A DNA stretch of 14,900 nt from the NCBI GenBank assembly GCA_007128675.1, contig SKWY01000458.1, positions 1 through 14,900 of the forward strand, given 5' to 3'. Shown one piece after another: positions 1 through 5,057 of the stretch. Below the pieces are notes generated by a model. The model was not told where the DNA came from and did not search any database. It saw only the letters and a list, made by a program, of their open reading frames with translations. The translations under genes and the position numbers were made by a program. Each line of letters opens with the position of its first letter. The first letter of the stretch is position 1. The DNA is from Deltaproteobacteria bacterium. GTDB taxonomy: Bacteria; Myxococcota; Myxococcia; SLRQ01.

Positions 1-221
1 GGCTTGCCATCGGCATTCATGAGCACGACGGGCGCTCCCTCTCCGTAGCCGATTAGAAGTCGCCGGCCCGATACGGACACCAAAGCGAGGCCCGAGCGCT
101 GCGTAAGTCCGGCCCGCGCGAGGATCGTCATCTCCTCGGAGCTCGATAAGCCTCGTCGAAGATGTCGGCGAAGAAACCAGGCGGCAGCAATGAGAAAAAG
201 AGAAAGAATCAAGAGGTTCAT
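1..221 (-). CDS. fliO: FliO-like T3SS/flagellar export membrane protein (3' end cut by window)
   Basis: The visible 73 residues begin with one hydrophobic membrane segment (about residues 2-17), then a basic stretch (RRHLRR) and a small beta-rich cytosolic domain with the FliO pattern: an ILARAGL strand, LALVSVSGRRLLIGYGEG, and a following VVLM strand. In flagella FliO is a membrane protein that assists assembly of the FliP export-gate ring. The ATG overlaps the SctQ stop by four bases (ATGA), so the two are probably translated together. The reading frame is open to the window edge, so the C-terminus is missing. FliO is standard in flagellar operons but not a usual member of non-flagellar T3SS clusters, and the genes upstream here (SctI, SctJ, fused SctQ) are non-flagellar in type. 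Family assignment is good; the functional role is inferred. Confidence 0.72.
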   Translation of the reverse strand, partial: MNLLILSLFLIAAAWFLRRHLRRGLSSSEEMTILARAGLTQRSGLALVSVSGRRLLIGYGEGAPVVLMNADGK

Positions 222-454
222 AGGTCTGCTCCCTCGATGATGCGTACGCCGAGGACGCCCTCGACATCGACTAGCTCGCAAAGAGCAATCGTCTGCTCTC
301 CTGCCTGAAGCTTCGCCCGTGGAGCCGTTTTGGTGAGCGTGATGACCGAACCCGGTCCAACTCTAGAGAGTTCGCCGAGAGTCATTGGGATTGTGTCGAG
401 CACGACGTGGACATCGATGGCCAATGAGCCGGCTTCCTTGCACATCTTGGACAT
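218..454 (-). CDS. Possible internal translation product SctQ-C (FliN-like)
   Basis: Within sctQ, codon 453 is an ATG placed exactly six bases after a strong Shine-Dalgarno sequence (AGAGGAG, 467-461 on the minus strand). Translation from it gives a 78-residue protein that contains the whole C-terminal SpoA domain and little else. Several studied systems (Yersinia YscQ, Salmonella SpaO, Shigella Spa33) make such a short C-terminal form from an internal start, and it is needed with the full-length protein. Here the placement right before the domain boundary fits that arrangement. No expression evidence exists in the sequence itself, and ATG451 immediately after the site is a poorly spaced alternative. 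Confidence 0.45.
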   Translation of the reverse strand: MSKMCKEAGSLAIDVHVVLDTIPMTLGELSRVGPGSVITLTKTAPRAKLQAGEQTIALCELVDVEGVLGVRIIEGADL

Positions 455-1810
455 GGTCATCTCCTCTGCGGTGAGCCTTGGTTGACTGAAATGGGTGACC
501 GAGACGCATCGGGAATCGAGGCGGCCAATCGCGCAGGGACGAGCCTTGGTCGATGCACAGGCGCGAAGGAAGACGGAGCCGCTTGGTGCTCCCTCGATCA
601 AGCTTGCCTCGGGATCGGGGCAAATGACGTCTCCTGGCCGCAGCCTCGAGACGCTTGCTGCCGAAAGGCGAACGGGGCCCATGCACACGAAAAGGGGAGC
701 CGTGAGGGTTGGCAGCGAGCAGTCTGGCCATCCTCGGTCCCTCTTGCCTCGAGACGAGTCACAAGCCACCGCTTCCGAGCCTTCCGTCGCCTCTTTGTAC
801 TCGACGCCTGCCTGCCCCGATGCCTTATCGGAAGAGGATGAGGCGTTCTTGGCCCTAGTTTCTAGGGCATCGGCCAGAGCCATGGCGGAGAGCTGGTCGA
901 GGCGAAGCTGCATATGACCTTGCTCGTCTCCGATGCGGAGGCGCAACTCGATTGCCAGCACGGGCTCACGGTGGATCCTCGTGTTGGAGACGAGCCTCGG
1001 ATGGGCTATGTCCGACTCGCCCATGGCTCTGCACAGGAGGAGCGCCGCATGTCCGAGCAGGGCGGATGTCACGGGATCTGGCCTGGTGACGATCGGAGAA
1101 GATAGGGAGCCGGTGAGCGCCTGGATCAACGCGGCCGAGAGGCCAGGGCAGAAACGAGCCTCGCATATGCCAAGGCCCCCGCCGAGACCAGCTGTGACGG
1201 TGAACCCGGCGATGGGCTCGGCTCCGAGGGTGGTGCCGATCGACTCGATTAGGACCGAGTTCTTCAGCGCTCTCTTTGCGGCCAGAGCCGCCTCCGTCGC
1301 CAGGTCCATCAGCTCCTTGCGCCAAGGATCGGTCGCGGGTCCGCTCCAACGGGCTTCCACGGCGCCGACGCGCCGCAGCCGGCAGAGCCAGTCAGGGCCC
1401 AGCGGCTTCCCATGTGCCCCTTGTTGCCGCGAACCTTCGCTCGAGCCTTCGGATCCCTTTGCGCCATGGTAGGCCCGAGAAGGCCTGGGCTCCTCCTCGG
1501 TGAGGCTTTCCTGACAGCTTTGCTGGGGCCTTGGTCGCTGGGGCTTTGTAGCTTCCTCGTGGTCCTCTTGATGCCCGGTGCCCGTGCCTGTGACGGGATC
1601 CGAGACGGGCCCACTTACGAGGGATACTAGAGCCGTTTCTTCCAGCGAAGGGTCTCTATTCTGGCTCCGAAGGCTGTTTCTGTATCTCGTGGTGACCATG
1701 ATTAGCTCTTGGACCAAGTTGATACTCACGAAACGTGCCAAGGCTCTGCTTCGCGTAAGCCCTCGAAACTCGGAGCACTTGGTATTGGCTCGTAGCTCCT
1801 CGAGTCTCAT
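218..1810 (-). CDS. sctQ: SctQ, T3SS cytoplasmic-ring protein (YscQ/HrcQ/FliM-FliN family) with long N-terminal extension
   Basis: SctQ builds the cytosolic sorting platform below the export gate. The C-terminal 75 residues (about 456-530) are a clear SpoA/FliN domain, with IDVHVVLDTIPMTLGELSRV, the GSVITL turn and a closing GVRIIE strand. A second, weaker SpoA-like region lies at about 372-440 (VRLSAASVSRLRPGDVI). The body resembling other SctQ proteins starts near residue 141. Residues 1-140 are polar and low in complexity, rich in E, Q, S, P and G, making the protein longer (530 aa) than the usual 300-400. The ATG at 1810 overlaps the stop of a possible small ORF by ATGA. A second in-frame ATG at 1699 has a better-spaced purine-rich site (AAGAG) and would give 493 aa. 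The downstream gene is FliO-like, with a 4-base overlap. The family is secure, the start is not. Confidence 0.85.
   Translation of the reverse strand: MRLEELRANTKCSEFRGLTRSRALARFVSINLVQELIMVTTRYRNSLRSQNRDPSLEETALVSLVSGPVSDPVTGTGTGHQEDHEEATKPQRPRPQQSCQESLTEEEPRPSRAYHGAKGSEGSSEGSRQQGAHGKPLGPDWLCRLRRVGAVEARWSGPATDPWRKELMDLATEAALAAKRALKNSVLIESIGTTLGAEPIAGFTVTAGLGGGLGICEARFCPGLSAALIQALTGSLSSPIVTRPDPVTSALLGHAALLLCRAMGESDIAHPRLVSNTRIHREPVLAIELRLRIGDEQGHMQLRLDQLSAMALADALETRAKNASSSSDKASGQAGVEYKEATEGSEAVACDSSRGKRDRGWPDCSLPTLTAPLFVCMGPVRLSAASVSRLRPGDVICPDPEASLIEGAPSGSVFLRACASTKARPCAIGRLDSRCVSVTHFSQPRLTAEEMTMSKMCKEAGSLAIDVHVVLDTIPMTLGELSRVGPGSVITLTKTAPRAKLQAGEQTIALCELVDVEGVLGVRIIEGADL
461..467 (-). promoter_or_regulatory. 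Internal ribosome binding site in sctQ
   Basis: AGAGGAG on the minus strand lies six bases before the in-frame ATG at 454-452. This is a better ribosome binding site than the one in front of the full-length sctQ start. It sits at the junction between the middle of SctQ and its C-terminal SpoA domain. Confidence 0.45.
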
Positions 1811-2016
1811 CCTTGGACCGGTCGTCCGCTTGCCGGACCACGGCGTGTTTCGTTTTCAACGCCTGAAAGAGTCGACGTTCGAGACGAGATTCGGCCGAGC
1901 ATGAGGAGCTCGGTTCCCGCGGTCGCCAGGCGGATGGCGAGAGTCGGGCGTTCCCTTTGGGCCGGCTGGTCTAGCCGTCTTCTTGGTCTTCGAAGACTAA
2001 ACTGGGGGATGACCAA
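1807..2016 (-). CDS. Doubtful small ORF between the SctK/L-position gene and sctQ
   Basis: This reading frame covers the 160 bases between the stop at 1971 and the SctQ ATG at 1810. Its TGA overlaps the SctQ ATG by the ATGA arrangement seen at the other junctions of this operon, which argues for real translation. Against it, there is no good start: the only candidate giving a full product is a TTG at 2016-2014 inside the previous gene, without a ribosome binding site. The 69-residue product starts basic (LRRPRRRLDQ) and has a short LAIRLA segment of the kind seen in SctL/FliH stators, followed by nothing recognisable. It may be a decayed SctL, a real small gene, or chance. Confidence 0.2.
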   Translation of the reverse strand: MVIPQFSLRRPRRRLDQPAQRERPTLAIRLATAGTELLMLGRISSRTSTLSGVENETRRGPASGRPVQG

Positions 2017-2441
2017 GATCCGAAGCCGGGCCCGTAGGATTCGTGGGGAGAATGAATCGCCGCGTCCACGACCTGCCTTGCTTCGAGGGAGAGATCGAAG
2101 GACGCGGCAGGGTCGATTGGGATTGCCCCCGCCGGAAGGCGAGAGCGGGCCCATGGAGGAATCTCTTCAGCCGAGACAAGGGATTGCCGTGTAAGCACGC
2201 TTCGAGTGCGGAATACAGCTAGAGCCTGCAGACGCTCTCTTCTGCTGGCGCAGGCCGCCGCCGAAAAGATGTTCGATGAGTCTAGGGTGAGCTCGTCGAA
2301 CCGCTTTGCTTCATCTCCCGTAATCGCCGCCGAGATTATGGCCACATCGGCAAGCGGACAAAGGGGTGCGGGGTATTGGAGATCCTTGAAGGTCGAGCTT
2401 CTTGCTCGCCCATGGACCGCGTGCAAACTGGAGTCCATCAT
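1971..2441 (-). CDS. Unassigned T3SS protein in the SctK/SctL position
   Basis: This 156-residue protein starts at an ATG that overlaps the SctJ stop (ATGA) and is therefore almost certainly translated with it. The usual gene order after SctJ is SctK then SctL, the cytosolic platform adaptor and the ATPase stator. No hallmark of SctK can be named. Around residues 104-125 a segment ending in LEARQVVDAA resembles the beginning of the helical part of SctL/FliH stators, but the protein ends soon after with a Gly/Ser/Pro-rich and then acidic tail, where a stator would continue for over 100 residues. It could be a diverged SctK, a truncated SctL or a merged remnant of both. The frame could also start 45 bases earlier at 2486, but the coupled start fits the operon better. 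Confidence 0.55.
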   Translation of the reverse strand: MMDSSLHAVHGRARSSTFKDLQYPAPLCPLADVAIISAAITGDEAKRFDELTLDSSNIFSAAACASRRERLQALAVFRTRSVLTRQSLVSAEEIPPWARSRLPAGAIPIDPAASFDLSLEARQVVDAAIHSPHESYGPGFGSWSSPSLVFEDQEDG

Positions 2442-3169
2442 TCGTTCTCCCGTTCTCCTCGTCGTCCCCGAACGAGAAGAAAGCATGCGAGACCTAGACC
2501 GATAGCTAGAGTACTCATGCCTGTTGCGAGCATGGCGGGTCGTACCGGTTCGGCTCTAATCTGTATGCTGTCTGGAAAAGGAGCCGCCGCGGTTATCACG
2601 ACCGATACCGCCATGGGCTCCAGGCCGGCCACTGCTCCCGCGACCAGCTCACGGATGGAATCGGATTGTTCCTCGATGGAGTGAACCCGATCTGGCTCGA
2701 CGAGCATGAGCACCGATGCCTTGGATGGCTCCTGGGGCGCTCTGTCTAGGCGGCGAGCCCGCTCCTTTGGGAGAGCAAGATGAACTCGAGCGTCGCGCAC
2801 CCCAGAGAGCCGGCGAAGACTCATGGAGAGCTCGCCGGCAAGTGCGAGGTTGTAGCGAGCTCGTTCCTCGGTCGCGCCCCGAACCAGGCCGGGCTCCGGG
2901 AAGAACTCGGCAATTCCCGGTACGGCCGCTCTTGGAAGGCCGGCGATAGATAGGACCTCCAGTGCATGCTCCAGCTTGCTCGCCGGCACCAGAACGCTGA
3001 AGGCGCCCCGTCCAAGGTCCGTCTTGCGTGCCGGTACTCCGGCACGCGCCAGCGTTGCCAGCGCCGCGTTTGCTTCATCCTCGGGGCGCGAGGTCAAGAC
3101 GGGCTGATGGCAACCAGTCAGAAGGAGAAGGGCCAAGGCTATGAAGACAAAATAGAAGGGCTTGTTCAT
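2438..3169 (-). CDS. sctJ: SctJ, T3SS inner-membrane ring lipoprotein (YscJ/PrgK/FliF-related)
   Basis: The 243-residue protein has a lipoprotein signal peptide ending in LLTGC with the lipidated cysteine at residue 20. Two small ring-building domains follow. The first contains the typical EANAALATLARAGVPA helix and the GLPR element near 77-80. The second carries the family signature around 102-136 (ERARYNLALAGELSMSLRRL, then GVRDARVHLALP). A single membrane helix at about 213-234 is followed by a basic tail. This is the full YscJ layout, and the protein should form the inner-membrane ring on the periplasmic side. An SD-like GAGGA lies shortly before the ATG. The preceding gene is SctI, giving the classical I-J order; the next gene starts within the SctJ stop codon. 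Confidence 0.93.
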   Translation of the reverse strand: MNKPFYFVFIALALLLLTGCHQPVLTSRPEDEANAALATLARAGVPARKTDLGRGAFSVLVPASKLEHALEVLSIAGLPRAAVPGIAEFFPEPGLVRGATEERARYNLALAGELSMSLRRLSGVRDARVHLALPKERARRLDRAPQEPSKASVLMLVEPDRVHSIEEQSDSIRELVAGAVAGLEPMAVSVVITAAAPFPDSIQIRAEPVRPAMLATGMSTLAIGLGLACFLLVRGRRGERENE

Positions 3170-3193
3170 CGTTTCATCCTCGACTTTTCGCCA

Positions 3194-3763
3194 TTAGATC
3201 TGGGTTTCCAAGGTTCGCCTTACTCCGCTGGAGAGCTGCTCGATCATCTTGGAGACCAGATTCAGATCATGGGCAAAGCGATGCGTTCTTGCCTGAAGCG
3301 CCAATAGCTCCTGCCCCGAGAAGGTTCTTCCCGATCTCGCGAGCGCGATGGCTTCATCGAGGCGGCGCTGCTGGCTGGCAACGCTCTCTAGAGCCTCCCG
3401 TAATCTGCCGGTTGGTTTTGTTGACTCCGATCCGCAGGCAGTTCCTTGGATCCTTGTGTTCTCGATGGCCGGAGCGGGGGAGCGGAACTGAGCCTTTGAG
3501 GGTGCTCCGAGCTCCTTTTCGAGCGTGCCTCTATTGGAGGCTTCAAGGCGGTCCATGGAGCTTATGCTGGCAGGCTTGTCTCGCAGTGCCGATGAGCCGG
3601 GTTCCAAGGGAGTGGCTTGTTCAACGAAACCTTGGCGGACACCATCCGTCGAGAGAGCGTGGGTCAATTGCTCGCCCATGCTTCTTTCCTTTGGTGGGGA
3701 TGTGGGAGCGGCGGGGGTGATGCCGGCGAGAGCGGGGCTCGAAGGATTCACTGGAAAGGTCAT
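3194..3763 (-). CDS. sctI: SctI, T3SS inner-rod protein (YscI/HrpB family)
   Basis: The 189-residue protein has a disordered Pro/Ser/Ala-rich first two thirds and a helical C-terminal end. The last 40 residues follow the inner-rod pattern: ELLALQARTHRFAHDLNLVS, then KMIEQLSSGVRRTLETQ, comparable to YscI-type proteins in which the C-terminal amphipathic helix polymerises and ends close to Thr-x-x-Gln. It is longer than the common 80-150 residues because of the N-terminal part. GAGGAGG lies five bases before the ATG. It sits directly upstream of SctJ, its usual neighbour. The rod is exported and sits beneath the needle; in several systems it also takes part in substrate switching. Confidence 0.78.
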   Translation of the reverse strand: MTFPVNPSSPALAGITPAAPTSPPKERSMGEQLTHALSTDGVRQGFVEQATPLEPGSSALRDKPASISSMDRLEASNRGTLEKELGAPSKAQFRSPAPAIENTRIQGTACGSESTKPTGRLREALESVASQQRRLDEAIALARSGRTFSGQELLALQARTHRFAHDLNLVSKMIEQLSSGVRRTLETQI

Positions 3764-3805
3764 CTCGACCTCCTCGTGGAAAGAACCGTCTATCCAAAGA
3801 CTCGC

Positions 3806-4198
3806 CTATCTGATGTTGTTGAGCGCGGTTTGGGCGGATTCATGGCGAGCCTTCAACACGTTGCTGATAGCCGTGAAGGCCTGCGACTCCATCTGCATCC
3901 GGGACTGCAGCTCGATGTAGCGAGCATTGATGCTTTGTGTTTCGGAGAGGACATGCTCTAGCTGGTGATTGGTGCCGGCCGCCTGTGGCTTTGTGCCGCC
4001 GACCAGGTGGGAGAGCCCTCCAAGCCCGGCCGCCACGGCCTTCGTCATGGGCTGGGCGGATGCGGCTCCAGCCGCGACATGCGCCGCCCCAGCCAGAGCG
4101 CGTGAGAGATGGGCGCGAAAACCGCTGCTCCTATCGTCGGGAGCGGATTTCGGTTGGGATTCGGGAGCGGTGGGTGCCGGCGTCTTGGGGATGTTCAT
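3806..4198 (-). CDS. Ala-rich T3SS-associated protein, candidate needle/rod-class subunit
   Basis: First gene of the minus-strand T3SS operon, 130 residues, with AAAGGAG seven bases before the ATG. The first 35 residues are Pro/Ser-rich and look disordered, the middle (about 36-72) is Ala/Gly-rich, and the last 50 form a long polar helix holding YIELQSRMQMESQAFTAISN and a VLKARHESA segment, ending in NNIR. The spacing of LQ, Q, S and LK loosely recalls the C-terminal half of SctF needle subunits, and the position before sctI is where needle and chaperone genes occur in many systems. SctF is usually 60-90 residues, so this would be an enlarged version. A secreted filament or an export chaperone are other possibilities. 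Association with the T3SS is likely; identity is open. Confidence 0.55.
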   Translation of the reverse strand: MNIPKTPAPTAPESQPKSAPDDRSSGFRAHLSRALAGAAHVAAGAASAQPMTKAVAAGLGGLSHLVGGTKPQAAGTNHQLEHVLSETQSINARYIELQSRMQMESQAFTAISNVLKARHESAQTALNNIR

Positions 4199-4228
4199 GT
4201 CGAATCTCCTTTGTGCACAGGTGGCCTT

Positions 4229-4284
4229 GGACTTCTTGGAAGCTGCTCGAGCCCAGGTACTCCAAGCTTCATGCCAAGAAGTCC
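4229..4284 (-). repeat. Long imperfect inverted repeat / leader hairpin upstream of the T3SS operon
   Basis: GGACTTCTTGG at 4229-4239 is perfectly matched by CCAAGAAGTCC at 4274-4284. Directly inside, AAGCT at 4240-4244 pairs with AGCTT at 4265-4269, leaving a four-base bulge on one arm and a 20-base loop. About 16 base pairs can form in total. The element ends 30 bases before the start codon of the first T3SS gene. It has no following T tract, so it is not an ordinary intrinsic terminator. It could be an RNA structure in the leader or a DNA operator around the promoter. Confidence 0.6.
4261..4276 (-). promoter_or_regulatory. Sigma-54-like element for the T3SS operon (one key mismatch)
   Basis: On the minus strand the sequence TGGCATG-AAGC-TTGGA matches the sigma-54 pattern TGGCAYR-N4-TTGCW with correct spacing, differing only by G for C in the -12 GC pair. 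That position is normally strongly conserved, so the call is tentative. Transcription would start near 4249 and give a leader of about 50 bases with the AAAGGAG ribosome site. The element lies within the right arm of the hairpin. Confidence 0.3.
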
Positions 4285-4356
4285 CTCGCCAGTGTTCAAG
4301 GACTTACGTGGCGATGAGGGGAACCGGCTCCTTGGAGTCGTCTAGTTGCGGGACGC

Positions 4357-4375
4357 CGGTCCGAGGGTCGGACCG
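4357..4375. promoter_or_regulatory. Perfect 19-bp dyad, possible regulator binding site
   Basis: CGGTCCGA and its exact reverse complement TCGGACCG are separated by GGG, giving two 8-bp arms. It lies between the divergent T3SS operon and cutA. It is about 110-125 bp upstream of the start point predicted from the sigma-54-like element, a usual distance for an enhancer-binding protein site. No T tract follows on either strand, which speaks against a terminator. Confidence 0.45.
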
Positions 4376-4499
4376 TCTCCTCTTCGTTGATAATGGGACC
4401 TCGCCGCGTTAGGACTCTTCTTATCCATGATTAGCGCTAGACATGGAAACAGCGCCTCGACAGCAGTCGATTTGGATCATGAACACCAAGGAGACCAAC

Positions 4500-4817
4500 A
4501 TGACCGACGTAATCGTTTGTCTCATCACAGCCCCTGAAGGGGAGCCCGCCAAAAGGGTCGCGAAGGCTCTGGTAGAAGAGAAGCTCGCTGCCTGCGTGAA
4601 CATCGTTCCCGGGCTTCGAAGCATATACTCCTGGCAGGGAGAGATATGTGATGATTCCGAGGTCCTGCTCGTCGTCAAGACCGACAGGGAGCTCTTCGAC
4701 CGTTTGGAGCGCCGTTTGGGCGAGCTTCATCCCTACGATACGCCGGAGCTTCTCGCATTTCCCGTAGAGCGCGGGGCGAAGAAGTACCTCGCATGGGTAA
4801 AAGAGGTGACGGGCTGA
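4500..4817 (+). CDS. cutA: CutA1-family protein (divalent-cation tolerance)
   Basis: The 105-residue protein has the full CutA1 layout: an opening VIVCLITAPEGEPAKRVAKA with the first strand and helix, then EEKLAACVNIVPGLRSIYSW-QGEI, a LLVVKT strand and the HPYDTPELLAFPV region. CutA1 forms a very stable trimer with a ferredoxin-like fold related to PII proteins. It was linked to copper and other metal tolerance in E. coli, but its exact job remains unclear. The start at 4500 is chosen because AAGGAG lies six bases before it and family members begin here; the ATG at 4443 and another at 4479 are in frame but have no such site. It is divergent from the T3SS operon and probably not related to it in function. 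Confidence 0.92.
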   Translation: MTDVIVCLITAPEGEPAKRVAKALVEEKLAACVNIVPGLRSIYSWQGEICDDSEVLLVVKTDRELFDRLERRLGELHPYDTPELLAFPVERGAKKYLAWVKEVTG

Positions 4818-5057
4818 GGGAGGTCGGCCCGTATCTTGCCGTGACGGCGGGGACCGGAAAAGTGGGGGGCGGGCCTCTTTCCATGTTTTTTGTCTTCTCT
4901 GGGCCGGGCGTGGGCCCATTGTTCCTACCGCATGAAAGGCGCCGGCGAAGTTGTATGCTCTAGTGCTGAAGCCGAGGCAGGCTCGTGGCACGAACGACAG
5001 CTGGAAGTCTGGCTTTGGGCTTGCTTCTTCTCCATGTAGTTCCCAAGGTTCTTCGTG
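4818..5057 (+). other. Intergenic region cutA-nrdJ with weak terminator-like elements
   Basis: After cutA, GGCCCG (4826-4831) can pair with CGGGCC (4870-4875), and a TTTTTT run follows at 4886-4891, which might act as a weak terminator. A second small stem TGGGCC/GGCCCA (4900-4905 with 4913-4918, loop of seven) has no T tract after it. TCGTG-G-CACGA at 4983-4993 is a short palindrome of unknown meaning. No cobalamin riboswitch core was recognised, although the next gene needs B12. No small gene is supported here. Confidence 0.3.
5010..5025 (+). promoter_or_regulatory. Sigma-54-like promoter before nrdJ
   Basis: TGGCTTT-GGGC-TTGCT keeps both invariant pairs of a sigma-54 promoter, GG at -24 and GC at -12, at the correct spacing of the TGGCAYR-N4-TTGCW pattern. 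The A and R of the first block are replaced by T. Transcription would start near 5036, leaving about 20 bases and an AAGG ribosome site before the nrdJ start. No -10/-35 pair of similar quality was seen in this gap. Confidence 0.35.

Noticed and set aside
495..1472. Plus-strand ORFs opposite sctQ (for example 933-1472)
   Set aside because: They lie antisense to sctQ, have Arg/Ser/Pro-rich products and no ribosome sites; the sctQ frame is supported by the SpoA domain and by the overlap with the FliO-like gene.
4443..4499. Longer CutA start at 4443
   Set aside because: The extra 19 residues are not family-like, and the ATG at 4500 has AAGGAG at ideal spacing.
4900..4918. Small perfect stem TGGGCC/GGCCCA as a terminator of cutA
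   Set aside because: No T tract follows on the plus strand and the stem is only six bases; kept only as a note within the intergenic entry.
4983..4993. TCGTG-G-CACGA palindrome as a NrdR or LexA site
   Set aside because: It does not match the known NrdR box or common LexA patterns and the symmetry ends after five bases per arm.
4960..5005. Possible cobalamin riboswitch piece (GAAGCC...GCAGG) before nrdJ
   Set aside because: Only a loose likeness to one conserved segment; the B12-box and the other core parts were not found.
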